Source: Parus major
Lineage: Eukaryota > Chordata > Aves > Passeriformes > Paridae
Reading direction: 5' to 3'
DNA: 64,000 bases
Assembly: GCF_001522545.3 (NCBI RefSeq)
Contig: NC_031769.1
Coordinates: 149,137,636-149,201,635, forward strand
The translations under genes were made by a program, and so were the position numbers. The notes beneath the pieces are model-generated. The model did not search any database and was not told the origin of the DNA. It was given only the letters and a program-made list of their open reading frames with translations. How positions within the stretch are numbered: position 1 is the first letter of the stretch; each line of letters starts with the position of its first letter. This document shows positions 1 through 11,087 of the stretch, piece after piece.

Positions 1-610
1 GGCAGGTTGAGAGAGAGAGAGGAGGGTGGTCCCAGAGGGCAAAGGGCTCCATTTCTCCAGATGTAGCTCTAAATAATTAATATCTTGTTCCAGGTCCCTG
101 CTAATCCAGCACTGCTGCAGGACTTGTGCTTTCTATTGCTGTTAAATGTATTACAAATGCTCTGCATGAGTAAGCCCGGCTCACCAAGGGCTTGATCCAA
201 GCTCAGCTCATGGCTGTGATTGCATCCTCATTATGAGTCAAAGAGAGGCACCTTCCTTCTTTCCATCAGCTTTGGGAGAAAAAAAAAAGAAAAATGACAC
301 CGTTTCACTGTTTATTTTTGAAAAATCTGTTATTTCCAGCACAGAAAAACAGTGTAAAATACAGGTGTTGCTTTCTAGTGACAATCCAAATTATTAGGAC
401 ACAGCAAACTTCATGGGGTTTGGGCAGGGGGACAAGGAGAACAGGAATTTACTCGAGCTAAAGAACATCAGATTGAAGGAATGGCAGAGGTTGGAGTGAG
501 TGTCAGAGGCTAGGTCTGCTGAAAACAGGATTTAACAGCAATTGGAGTTGTCAGCCTGGATGTTGCCTTGTCCCCTCCTGATTTTGCCAAATAGGTGCCC
601 AGGATGTTTA
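1..610. other. Unique non-coding DNA at window start
   Basis: No coding frame, RNA gene or mobile element is recognisable. A short (GA)n run lies near 9-20 and an A-run near 281-290. The reading frames are short and show no domain. Confidence 0.6.
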
Positions 611-705
611 AAAATCGTGGAATGTCCTGAGTTGGAAGGGACCCACAAGGATCATCGAGCCCAGCTCCTGGTCCTGCACAGGACACCCCAAGGATCCCAC
701 CATCA
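611..705 (-). mobile_element. CR1 LINE fragment, class B 3' end
   Basis: On the + strand this reads as the reverse complement of a CR1 tail: a GAATGTCCTGAGTTGGAAGG-type start, then ACAAGGATCATCGAG, then the CCTGCACAGGACACC block. It stops after about 95 bases, so the copy is strongly 5'-truncated. It ends about 35 bases before the pentanucleotide array. Confidence 0.9.
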
Positions 706-741
706 ATCCTTTGTGCTGACAACTGAGTCAATACATTGGTT

Positions 742-1706
742 AGTTTTATTTTATTTTATTTTATTTTATTTTATTTTATTTTGTTTTCTTTTGTTTTATA
801 ATTTATTTTATTTTACTTTATTTTGGTTTATTTTGTTTTGGTTTATATTTTATTTAATTTAATTTTATTTTATTTTTGATTTTTTTGTTTTGTTTTGTTT
901 TGTTTTTTATTTTATTTTACTTTATTTTATTTTGGTATTTTCTTTTGTTTTGTTTTGTTTTGTTTTGTTTTGTTTTCTCTTGTTTTCTTTTGTTTTATAA
1001 TTTATTTTATTTTACTTCATTTTATATTGGTATTTTATTTTATTTTTATTTTCATTTTATTTAATTTTGGCTTATTTTGTTTTGTTTTGTTTTTTATTTT
1101 ATTTTACTTTATTTTATTTTACTTTATTTTATTTTGGTATTTTATTTTATTTTCTTTTGTTTTCTTTTGTTTTATAATTTATTTTATTTTACTTCATTTT
1201 ATATTGGTATTTTATTTTATTTTTACTTTCATTTTATTTAATTTTGGCTTATTTTGTTTTGTTTTGGTTTTTTTTTATTTTATTTTACTTTATTTTATTT
1301 TGGTATTTTATTTTATTTTATTTTCATTTTATTTAATTTTGGCTTATTTTGTTTTGTTTTGTTTTGTTTTTTATTTTATTTTACTTTATTTTATTTTGGT
1401 ATTTTATTTTAATTTCTTTTACTTTCTTTTGTTTTCTTTTGTTTTATAATTTATTTAATTTTACTTCATTTTATATTGGTATTTTATTTTATTTTTATTT
1501 TCATTTTATTTAATTTTGGCTTATTTTGTTTTGGTTTATATTTTATTTTATTTTATTTTTTATTTTTGTTTTGGTTTGGTTTTTATTTTACTTTATTTTT
1601 TTATTTTACTTTATTTTATTATTTTATTTTATTTTATTTTATTTTATTTTATTTTATTTTATTTTATTTTATTTTATTTTATTTTATTTTATTTTACTTT
1701 ATTTTA
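742..1706. repeat. (TTTTA)n/(TTTTG)n pentanucleotide array with higher-order repeat
   Basis: About 965 bases consist almost only of T, A and G, in TTTTA, TTTTG and rarer TTTTC or TTTAA units. The 3' part (about 1616-1690) is nearly pure TTTTA, while the middle is degenerate. Marker strings recur at fixed spacing: TTAATTTTGG at 1061, 1238, 1333 and 1510 (steps 177, 95, 177), and TATAA at 996, 1173 and 1445 (steps 177 and 272, which is 177+95). The middle is therefore built from block duplications of about 177 bases plus a 95-base part unit. Long Phe/Leu/Tyr-rich open frames here are low-complexity artefacts. Confidence 0.95.
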
Positions 1707-1707
1707 N
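1707..1707. other. Undetermined base (n) at array end
   Basis: The only ambiguous base in the window falls at the junction between the pentanucleotide array and unique sequence. This is typical of an uncertain repeat collapse or a patched assembly join. Confidence 0.95.
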
Positions 1708-2130
1708 ATAGAAATGGAAGCATCAAGCACAGCATCAAACACCAGGCTGTCCATGCCTGCTCCAAGGAATCCAGACCACTTGGGCTGGGTGCTCAACAGC
1801 AATCCCAGAGCTCTTCCCATTTTATAACTTCAGTCCTTTCTGGGTTTGAACCGAGTTTAATCAGAAAGGATCCTTTCTCCCAGCTCCAGCTCCCGGGAAT
1901 GTGGCATTCCTTACAATTCTCACAGCAGCCTGTGATGACTGAGGTGGGAAATGTGGTTTTTGGACCTTCCTGATCTGAATGTCATTGCAGAGAACATTGC
2001 ACAGTTACAAATAATGCAGATTTTATAATAATAAATTCATTTTTGTTGTGTCAAACGAAGATAAGCAAAGACAATGCAAATCCAGAGGATCTGTGAGGCA
2101 GAGGAGAACTTTCTGCTCAGGTCAAGCAGT
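1708..2130. other. Unique non-coding DNA
   Basis: No repeat family or coding signal recognised. It is AT-rich near 2010-2045. Confidence 0.5.
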
Positions 2131-2227
2131 TCAAGTTTGGGTTTGTCCTGAGCAGGGCTGGGAGTTGGACTTTGTGATCCTCATGGGTCTCATCCAACTC
2201 AGGATATTTTATGTTTCTATGAGTCTA
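2131..2227 (+). mobile_element. CR1 LINE fragment, class B 3' end
   Basis: Reads TTGTCCTGAGCAGGGCTGGG, a GGACTTTGTGATCC block, then CATCCAACTCAGGATATTTT and an imperfect TTTCTATGAG end. Only the last 100 bases of CR1 remain. Confidence 0.88.
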
Positions 2228-2865
2228 TTTAGAGCTCTTAGTGATATCCCAGGAGGATTCCCAGCATCCAAACACCATTCCCGAGGGGTGTGGGTCTCCC
2301 TGTCCACCTCTGAGCCCTGTACAGATGTTTCCTATTCCCTCAGGTACCTTTCTGACACCTTCACCTGAGGGAAAATCCCCCTTTATCCAGTATCCAGATG
2401 TTACAAATCCTAATCCTTCAGCAGAAAATAACACATCTACAAAACACAAGGTAAAACACTCTTATCTCTGATTTCCTTCCTCTCTCAAACCAGGGAGATC
2501 TCGACGCCTTCCCATAATCCCTCCTTTGCCTTCTTCCCTGAAATCCGTGAGGGCTTCATGAAGAATACAGGATTTCTCCACAGGAGCTCAGAGATCTTTA
2601 ATCTCTTCTGAACATTTTAATCTCTTCTTTTTCATTGATGGCAACTGATCTCTTTGCGGATTCAGTTTTCTCTTTTTGATTAAAGTGGAGTAAATGCTGA
2701 AATCAAGTTATCTATCACCTGCAGATGAGAAGAGGGTGGTTCTCAGAGCACAAAAGGCAGCTTTGAGGTTTCACTTCTACCCCACAGAACAAGTCACAGC
2801 AGTGAACCTCTCCTTTCATGCCTCAGTTTCCCTCTTTGGGGTCATATCCGTGTATTCCAAGAGAT
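2228..2865. other. Unique non-coding DNA
   Basis: Several short frames occur but none has a recognisable domain or compositional support. No mobile element seen. Confidence 0.5.
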
Positions 2866-3122
2866 TGGAGCGACAGGACAAGGGGGAATGGCTTCAAACT
2901 GAAAGAGAGTAAGGTTAGATGGAATATTGGGAAGAAATTATTCCCTGTGAGGTCATTCAGGTCCTGGTTTTGCCCAGAGGATCTGTGGCTGTTCCATCCC
3001 TAGAAATGTTTAAGGCCAGGCTGGATGGGGCTCGGAGCAACCTGGGATAGTGGAAGATTTCCCTGGGGTTGGAACTGGGGGGTCTTTAAGGTCTCTTTCC
3101 ACACAAACCATTCCATTCATAG
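2866..3122 (+). mobile_element. CR1 LINE fragment, class A
   Basis: From GGACAAGGGGGAATGGCTTC through the CR1 landmarks ATTGGGAAGAAATTATTCCC, CTGGATGGGGCT and the tail TTTCCACACAAACCATTCCA. The GCCCATGGCAGGG block is deleted down to a few bases near 3058-3066. Translation of the middle gives a decayed ORF2 C-terminus with several stops. Confidence 0.92.
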
Positions 3123-3469
3123 AATTGCAACATTTCTGCACTCTTTACCCAGAGAAGTCTTTGCAAGGGATAACGTAAATGATCCATGGGATGGGGATTT
3201 CTTTCCACTAAGCCTATCCAAAGTAAGATCATGGTGCTGTGGTGGAAATTTTCCATCACAAACAGAAAGTCCTGAGAATTCCATCTCATTTCTCCTTCCT
3301 GGAATTCCATCAGCCGCAGCCACCAAAGCACAGCTTTGTGGCAAAGCACAGCTGGATTTTTCCCATTACTCTCCAGTCTTGGTGTCAACTCCAAATCTCA
3401 TGGTTAAAAACTTCTGTGAAGCCTGCTAATTAACCACAAGCTTAAGAATCCTCCTGGAGGGTTTCTACA

Positions 3470-3709
3470 GAATGGTTTTAAATTAAAAGAGGGTAAATTT
3501 GGGTTAGATATTGGGAAGAAATCCTTCCTTGAGAGGGTGGTGAGGCCAGAAGAAGCTGGGGCTGCCCCATTCCAGGAAGTGTCCAAGGTCCAGTTGGACA
3601 GGGTTTGGAGCAACCTGGGACAGTGGGAGGTGTCCCTGCCCGTGGCAGGAGGTGGAATAGGATGATCCCTAAGGTTTCTTCCAACCCAAACCATTCCATG
3701 ATTTCATGT
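3470..3709 (+). mobile_element. CR1 LINE fragment, class A
   Basis: Well-preserved 3' end: GGGTTAGATATTGGGAAGAA, GAGAGGGTGGTGAGGCC, GAAGTGTCCAAGG, TGTCCCTGCCCGTGGCAGG, CCAACCCAAACCATTCCATG. It lies about 350 bases after another class A copy in the same orientation. Confidence 0.95.
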
Positions 3710-6700
3710 TATTCAAGGTCTGTAAATCTGTGTTTTCTCAGTGATGATCAACAGTGCCTGAAACAAGGACTTCACCCCAAAAATAACTAAAGTTCAGCTC
3801 ACCCAAGTGAAGATCTTTACTCCCTGTTACCTCCAGCCAGTTTGTCCACACTCCTGCAAAAATCCCCAGTGCACCTCCAAAGTGCAAAGCACTGGAGCTC
3901 TTCCATATATCAATATTCCATAAATCAATTTCCCTTGCCCTTCAATCATTCTTGTTCCAGGTGCATCTTTGTCCATTTTGACGTTGGAATCAATGTGGAT
4001 ATAAAAGTGATAAATCATCTGCTCTTGTTGGAAATGGCAACTTCAGCACAGGGAACAGCCCTGCCGAGGAATTATTGGGAAAAACAGAGGTACAGAGAGG
4101 AAATATTTGCAGTCATGGGAGCAGAGCTGGCATTACTTTATACTTGACATGTTCTTTTCACATGTTAATGATATCAGAGAGTGCCTTTTACACAGCACAT
4201 TCCGTGCTGCCTTTCCATCATTTATTTGAAGGGATAAAAAGAAAAAATGAAAAAAAAAAAAACCAAGAAGAAGATGACTTTCATGTGACCCTGCAGTGAT
4301 AAATTGGAATGCATAAAGCTCGAGGAAGGGAAAACAAACAAGCAAACAAACCAGTCTCGAACTTACAGAGAAATGTGGTTTATTTTCCATGGATTTTATG
4401 GAAAAATAAATAAATTTCCATTTCAAGGTTTTGGAGCTTCTGTTGGAAAAAAAAGACAAGCTGGGGCTCTTTTGGATGACTTAATTATAAACAATAGGAG
4501 GAAAAAAATAAAAATCAACAATCAAAATCAGTAAAAATAAGCAAAGATAGACATTGGCTGTTTTTAAAAATATAGATATTGAATTCAAGGCCATTTTTTC
4601 CTCAGTGACACATTTTGAAAATCACACAGAGGGAATCCCAAACTCCACAATTATTTCTGGACCATGATGCAAACACTTATCATGTTCTGAGGGCGATGAG
4701 CACACGCTGAGGGCTCCACTCAGTTGCTCACAAAAGATGTTTTGTGGCATTTGGGATGCTCTGGGATATTAAACACATCCACACAGGACTGGAAGCCTGG
4801 AGTTACTCACATCCTTCCAGAGCCAGAGACGTGTTTGGAAATACGAGAATATCTGAAAGTCTTGTATGTAAATAGAAGGGAAGGGAGATAAATAACAGAA
4901 AAGGGTAATGGGGATAGTGCGATTTAGAGCCCAATCCAAACAAATCCACGTCTACTGTGGGATAAGAAGCTGGAAACAACATCTTCCCTCTCCATCAGTG
5001 GGTCAGAGCCCCACGGAAAGGAGTTGAGGTGGACACATCCCTGTGGAGTGAAATCTGGACTTGACTCTTCCCAACACTCTGGGGCTTTGTGGTGTCCAAG
5101 GGTATCCATGAGACACAGACCTCAGCTGAGTCCTTCTGGATCCTTCTGGATCCTTCTGGATCCACAGCTAGAAGCCATCTGCGATTCCCCAGAGCATCTC
5201 CAAAGCTTCCAAATGGATTTGGGAGGGTACAAAGTCCATGTATTTATTCATATCAACCCCTCCTCGCTTGGTAGCTTTGTTTGACTGGAATTTGACTGGA
5301 AGCCTTCCCTTCAGGCAGCTAAACCTGGGTGAGCTGAATCCTAATTATCCTGGCCTTGTTCCTGCCTTAATTTTGACATCTCCATCATTATGTAATAATA
5401 ACCTTTTCAGAGTGCTTTTGGCTATGGGAAATATTCTCCAGCCTGACTGCTACAGTTTCATTTTGGGAACAGTTCCCTTCACATTCAATCAGCTGCTGCA
5501 TTTTTATTTTTTCTTTTTAGTGTGAAAATATTCATCCCTTCACCCCTTGTATGAAAAAGAATTGGAGGCATCTGAGTATGGGAGATTTCAGTTTTTCAGA
5601 GGCGGTGGCATTAAATATAATCAGGAAAGTTTGTCCAGCCACAATCTGTGCGAGGAGAGAACATTTCACTGTTATCAGACAGGTTGTTAAATGGCTTTTA
5701 AGTTCTTCTTTCTCCCTTTTCCCCAGCAAAGCACTTTTGGCTTTGCATAGGCTCCTGAATCTAAACCTCTCCAATAATTACATTTTGCAGCTCCTGTGCA
5801 CTTGCCCCCAGATGACTCCTAAGAAAAGCCTCCTAACTGCAGGAGTTTGGGTGGTTACAGCAGCTGAGACTCAGAGAAAAGATTGCTCAGGAGGTGAGGA
5901 ATGACCTGAGGGCATTGGCTCTGCACAGAGCCGGGGACGGGAACTGACTTTTCGCACCACAAAATTATTGTTCTTTCCTCTCTGGCTCCAGCTCTTGCTG
6001 TTCCCATAACCCAGACCTTTTCCCTCATTTTCCATGACAATAACTTCCAAATTGACATGGGGTTTCTCCAGCTGAGTAACTCAGTGAGCTTTCACAGTCC
6101 CTGTCCAAGATAAAGCTGCTTCTGTTTGACGTAACATAGGTCCCAAAATCCTAAAGTCAGTGTGAGGAACAAGTTCTCAGCATTTCCCAGCTCCATCCCT
6201 CATGATGCCTGGGGTTACTGGGTTCCTGCAGCTTCATGACATCCATGGAATAAACTAAAAAACTAAAATTAAACAAAATTCTAAGTTTATTCCCTGCCTT
6301 CACTGTGCCTTCTGCTCTTTTTGCCATTTTCTCTTGATCTGCTCATCCCAAGCGGATTTTGCGAGGAGGGAAGTGACGCCACAGGGATGTGTGAGGTCAA
6401 AGAATATTCCAATTTAAAAAAGAGCTGGATCTCCCGTTTCTTCAAGACATTAACCCTTCATCACCATCAGCACAAAGGCTTCAGGAAGGTCAGGGGACTG
6501 ACCACAGAGAATTATAATCCCAAAGGGAAAATCCTGAACTGGTTATTCCTCAGGAGAACAACAAAACCATCACCCCAAACGGGAAACCCAGTGAGTTGTA
6601 GGATAATAGGACATGAAGCCATCAGCACTCGTTATGGGATGCAGAAAGAAGAGAATTGAGGGCTTTGTGAACTTATTCTGAGGTGGTTTTAATGGCAGTG

Positions 6701-6725
6701 TGTGAATATATCAGAGTTGTGGAGA
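3710..6725. other. 3 kb repeat-poor unique DNA
   Basis: No CR1, LTR or SINE signature and no convincing exon. Minor features are an A-rich stretch near 4229-4263, a 10-base tandem at 5131-5163, and a doubled TTTGACTGGAA near 5280-5301. Open frames here (up to about 117 codons, for example 5551-5904 on +) have no recognisable domain, and I treat them as chance. Confidence 0.55.
5131..5163 (+). repeat. 10-base tandem repeat (TCCTTCTGGA)3
   Basis: Three perfect head-to-tail copies of TCCTTCTGGA at 5131-5160, followed by a partial fourth (TCC). Confidence 0.95.
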
Positions 6726-7015
6726 AAAAGGGTTTGGGGCTCTTCTCCCAGTCAGCAACAAAAGAACAAGGGGAAATGGCCTCAAGTTGTGCCAGGGGAG
6801 GTTAATTTGGATATCAGGAAAACATTCTTCCCCAAGAGGCTGCTTGGGCACTGGAACTGCTCCCCAGGGCATGGTCACACCCCCAAGGCTGCCAGAGCTC
6901 GAGAAATGTTTGGACAATTCTCTCAGGCAAAGGGTGGGATTTTTGGGGTGTCCTGTGCAGGGTGTGGAGTTGGGCTTGATCTTTGTGGGTTCCTTCCAAC
7001 ATGGGATTATTTTAT
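6726..7015 (+). mobile_element. CR1 LINE fragment, class B
   Basis: About 290 bases of class B CR1. Landmarks are GGAAATGGCCTCAAGTTG, TTTGGATATCAGGAAAACAT, a TGGTCACACCCCCAAGGCTG block, GGGGTGTCCTGTGCAGGGTG and TTCCTTCCAACATGGGATTA. The part before 6830 encodes a decayed ORF2 C-terminus. Confidence 0.93.
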
Positions 7016-7770
7016 TATTCATTTGAAGCAAGGTTCAAAAGCTCAGGTGGCAGCAAGGGGAAGACATGAGGGTTTGAAGACCTGCTCCTGCACGGACCAT
7101 CCAAACCTAATCACTGGAGAACTTCAGTCCTGCTCAGCTCAGAGGAGGAACAGGATCACTCCATCAGGGTTTTTCATATTTCTGGGAGTGCTGTGCACTT
7201 AAAAGGATTTTTATTTTCTGTGGATGGCATTGGTTTGTGTTTCCTGTCGCTATTGTTCTGTGTGACCGGCCATGGATATGCAGATATATGGGTACATAAA
7301 TATAAAATAAAACATATTGGGAGCTCCCAGCTGGAAAATGCTCTCAGTTTTCCTGCTGGCTGCACCTGGGGACATGGAGCTACAGCAGCCTCTCATATAT
7401 TGGGTTATTGGATTTAACAGCCTCCAACAGATCAGAACAGACATCAGGGACAGTGAAAGTACTTGTACCAGGCTGGAGAGAAAAAGCAAAATAAGACAAA
7501 CCAACAACAAAAAAAAATCAGTTCTGGTACAAGCAGAAAATGCTTGTTCAATAGTCAAGCAATCCCTCATGACCTGCTCTTGTTTCTTCTTGTAAATTTG
7601 TTTCCCTTGACTCCAGCTGGGAGACAGTTCCATGATCTTCCTGCTCTTATTACTTCTTAAATGCATTCCTTTTACTTCTTTTTTTTTTTTTTTTTTTTTA
7701 ATATATATTTTTATTCTTTTTCATTCCTGCATTTCCTCTATGCCAGGAATTTTCATTCTTGCATTTCCAT
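7016..7770. other. Unique DNA with a poly(T) tract
   Basis: Holds a T-run of about 20 at roughly 7679-7699, followed by ATATAT. No gene or element is recognised. The T-run is not obviously attached to a retroposed cDNA. Confidence 0.5.
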
Positions 7771-7882
7771 TGTCTGCCTGGCACACGGTGGGATTTTAGG
7801 GATTGTCCTGAGCAGGGTGAGGGATTGGACTCCACGGTCCTTGTGGGTCCCTTGCAACTCAGGATATTTAATTATCCTATGG
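7771..7882 (+). mobile_element. CR1 LINE fragment, class B 3' end
   Basis: Landmarks are GGCACACGGTGGGATTTTAG, ATTGTCCTGAGCAGGG, GGTCCTTGTGGGTCCC and GCAACTCAGGATATTTAATT. This is the last 110 bases of the element. Confidence 0.9.
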
Positions 7883-8737
7883 TAATTTGGTGCTCTGCCT
7901 TCTTTACCTTGGGATTCTGCAGGTGCTGCCTAGGAAAGAAAAAAAAATAAAAAAATAAAAGAAAAATTGTGCTGCAAAGGGGTTTGGATGTTATTTTAAA
8001 GCTGTATTAAAGAAATTTCCTCTTAGCCTACAATTTTCTAACCTAAAGTCTTTTCTTGAGCTTTTCATCCAGGTGGGATCTTAGCAGTACAGTAGCAGGG
8101 AGGTCCCCTGATTTCTTCTGGAAACACCTCCCCAAACCCTCTCCAGGCCTGTGCTGAGATCTCAATCCTCTGACTGTTCCAGGGACTGAGCCCTGATATC
8201 AGGACTGAGTTATTTTTGTTATTTTCCCAAATGCCCCAGTTCCCTCCCAGCTCCGTTCCTTTCCAGCTCCCGTTGATGGCTGTGTTTTGTGAAGTGGCAC
8301 AACCCTTCTGCTGTGATATTTTCATCCTCTCCAAAGTGACATTTCCCAGCTTTAGCACAGAAGCCTGGCTCTGTTATCAGCAGGTTGTTGAATCCCTCTG
8401 TTCCTTATCCCTCAAAATGAGGAGCCTAATGAGGCTGGAGCTGTTCTCTCACTAAGTTGTCAGATATTAAAAGCAAAACTCATTTTTCCCCCCAGGGGAA
8501 TATTCTCTGCCTTGACTGAATTGATGCCTTTGCACTGTGTTTTTATCCCAATTTAGCTACACCAGAGGAGCCATTAGACAACATTCCTGTTTCAAGAAGG
8601 GATTCCAAGGGGTTTTCAGGGAAAACAGGAGAGTAGGAGCTCAGTCACTTTGGCTCCCATGCAAAAGGCATGGAACCGTGCTAGACTCCAACAAAAAGTT
8701 ACATCCAAAAAGGGTGGAAAATGCAACCAGAATCTAC
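7883..8737. other. Unique DNA with an A-rich tract
   Basis: A-rich simple sequence at about 7937-7967; the rest shows no repeat or coding signature that I recognise. Confidence 0.5.
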
Positions 8738-8990
8738 AAGGGTAGGTTCAGACTGGATATTAGGAAAGAATTCTTCCCTGAGAGGGCACAGGTTGCCCCG
8801 AGAAGCTGCGGCTGCCCCGTCCCTGGAAGTGTCCAAGGCCAGGTTGGACAGGGCCTGGAGCAACCTGGCAGAGTGGGAGGTGTCCCTGGCAGATTTAGTT
8901 GGAATGAGACGACTTTTAAAGTTTTACTTTAAAAAAGAATTTTTAAAAACTTTTAAAAGCTTTCCAACACAAACCATCCCACAATTCCAC
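8738..8990 (+). mobile_element. CR1 LINE fragment, class A, with a small internal insertion
   Basis: Starts at ATATTAGGAAAGAATTCTTC-type sequence and runs through CTGCCCCGTCCCTGGAAGTG to CCAACACAAACCATCCCAC. The translation keeps a readable ORF2 C-terminus (LPREAAAAPSLEVSKARLD). An AT-rich block of about 35 bases at roughly 8922-8957 separates the GAATGAGACGAC part from the CCAACACAAACC tail. The word ACTTTTAAA occurs on both sides of the block, so a local duplication is likely. Confidence 0.93.
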
Positions 8991-9857
8991 CATCTGTGGG
9001 CCAAACACAAAGTGAGGATCACAGGCAGCACAAAGACTAACATCTGACCTGTCCTGTTGCATCCCAAAAATCCCTTTCCACCGCCTTTCTTGTGCCGTTC
9101 CCCACGCCCCAGGCCTCTTCCACTTTGGGAATCCATTTTTCCAGCAGCACTGGAGGAGTTCCCACCTTGGTGCTGCCCATCCCACCCCTCCCTCTGCTCT
9201 GCACAGCTCACAGGGACATTTGACAGCTCAGCCACTGCTTGAAGCTGCTTTATCCCGACAGAGCCGATTTGTAAAGCACGGACCCCCCCTCCTGGCTACT
9301 CAGCTGAGTCAAAAAATCCTGGATATCCATAATCATGAGGCTGTTTCCAAATAAGCAGCTCTCAGGATCGCAGCGGAGCATCCTGAGAATTTAGGAGAGG
9401 TGCTGGCATAAAAGAAATTTCCTAATGCAGCGAGGAAATCTCCAGTCACAGTTTATACTTTCACTTTTTTTTTCTTTATTTTCTTTTTTTTTTCAAAAAT
9501 TTCAGAAAAAGAATTAAAAAAATTAAATTTTTTCACTTTTATTTCTGTTATTTTATTTCTGCCTTAAAGAGAAAAAGAATGGGGAAGAGGGAAAACAGGA
9601 ATGACTGTTCCAAAAGAGGGTAAAGGATCACGACAGGCTGATCCATCCAGGATGACAAAAGATGGGATTTCAGCAACGTGGGGACAAGGAAATTTGTGTT
9701 GAGCATTTTTGTTCATAATAGGAAGACATCAGCCAGAGACTAAGTGAAACTAAGAATTAAAATTAAAGAAACTGAGAATTAAAATCTACATTCAGAACAA
9801 AGCAAGCAAAACTCTGCTTTCCAGTCCAGGCCTGGGAAGTTTCATTATTTGAAACAA
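8991..9857. other. Unique DNA with T/A-rich low complexity
   Basis: Poly(T) and then poly(A) runs lie at about 9465-9545. A slightly GC-richer patch at 9090-9200 has no gene signature. Confidence 0.5.
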
Positions 9858-9980
9858 ATCATAAAGTCATGGAATGGTTTGGTTTGGAAGGGACCTAAAA
9901 GTGGAATTCCAGCCCCTGCCATGGGCAGGGACACCTTCCCCTAAACCAGGTTGCTCAGAGCCTCCTCCCTCTGGTCTTAA
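9858..9980 (-). mobile_element. CR1 LINE fragment, class A
   Basis: Reverse-complement CR1 tail: TCATGGAATGGTTTGGTTTG, then GCCATGGGCAGGGACACCTT, then CAGGTTGCTCAGAGCC. Breaks off after about 120 bases. Confidence 0.92.
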
Positions 9981-10027
9981 TACACCAATTATATATTGAA
10001 TATCTGATAACAAATTAAATGTAGCTT

Positions 10028-10073
10028 GATGATCCTTGTGGATCCCTTCCAGTTTTCTGTGATTCCATGATAC
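10028..10073 (+). mobile_element. Very short CR1 tail, class B
   Basis: Only GATGATCCTTGTGGATCCC, TTCCAGTT and GTGATTCCATGAT remain. It lies 48 bases from an oppositely oriented class A copy. Confidence 0.75.
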
Positions 10074-10929
10074 TCATTAGGATGTTCTTCCAGCTTCCAG
10101 CGATCTCTGTGTCAAGAGATTCTGAGCCAAGAGCTTTATCTTCAAACTATAATAATCTAAATTATTTTCCTTCCATGGATTTGCGCCATTGGTTTGCAAA
10201 CTCTGCAGCCAAGACCTAAACAGTTCCATAAGAAAAACCAAACTCTTTTTGTTCTTAATTTGTCACCTTTAAATTCAGTGACAATTTTTCCTCATCTGGT
10301 CTCTCCAGGCAAATAAATAGTTTAAATAAACTCCTTTCATATCCTTTCTTAGCTGTCCTTTTTCTGGGCTCAGTAATCCTGAGCTGAAGCCCCCTGCCCA
10401 GAGAGGAGTCCTTTGCCCATTTCCTCTGCTTGAAAAAAAAATGTTAATTTTTAATCTTTTCCTGGCTAGCAATGGCAGGTGATGGAGACAGCTGCCTCCA
10501 CTGCTGAAAAGGTGGTGGGAGGCAAAAAAGCAAATTTTCAGCTATGAAAAATTTAGGATCAGTGTTCGTTCTTCCCTGTTAAAATCAGCAAGCAGAGCAC
10601 ATCTGCATCTCCTGGTTTTTCACATTAGCAGCAAAGATTCCCACTGCTCCCAGCAAACAGGCTGGCATTGGGCTGGCACTTCTCACACGTGGTTTAGGTG
10701 GCCTGAAATAAGTCCCAGCTTCTCACTGTGGCTGCTTGGGATAAAATATTTGGCATGATGGGGTCCTGGTACAGGGAATTTTTTGGATTTGAATTTTGCG
10801 TAAAAAACATTCACCCCAAACAACGCAAAGCAGAGCCTCACTGCTGTCTTAGCAAGAAAATTGCTAAATTTTCCATGAGGGAGACTCCCTGTTCACACAG
10901 CTCCCCAACCATGAGAGATGCTAGGTTTG
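10074..10929. other. Unique non-coding DNA before the LTR
   Basis: No repeat signature or convincing coding frame seen. Confidence 0.5.
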
Positions 10930-10933
10930 CTGG
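10930..10933. repeat. Target-site duplication, left copy (CTGG)
   Basis: CTGG directly before the LTR's TG matches CTGG directly after its CA at 11549-11552. Confidence 0.7.
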
Positions 10934-11087
10934 TGCTATAAGGGATCTTTTCATTGAACTTGGGAGGTTAATTAAAGCCGTTATTGTTAGAGAGTTAATT
11001 AATATTATGATAAAAGTTAACTATGTTTAATTATGTTGTGAAGTTGTTAAGATGATTGTTAAGTATTTTGGAGTGTTCGGGGTTGAT

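Noticed and set aside
895..1973. Long open frames (up to 184 codons) rich in Phe, Leu and Tyr
   Set aside because: They are translations of the TTTTA/TTTTG array; other frames of the same tract are open too.
6702..7202. 166-codon forward frame
   Set aside because: Mostly the class B CR1 at 6726-7015, whose own reading frame is broken.
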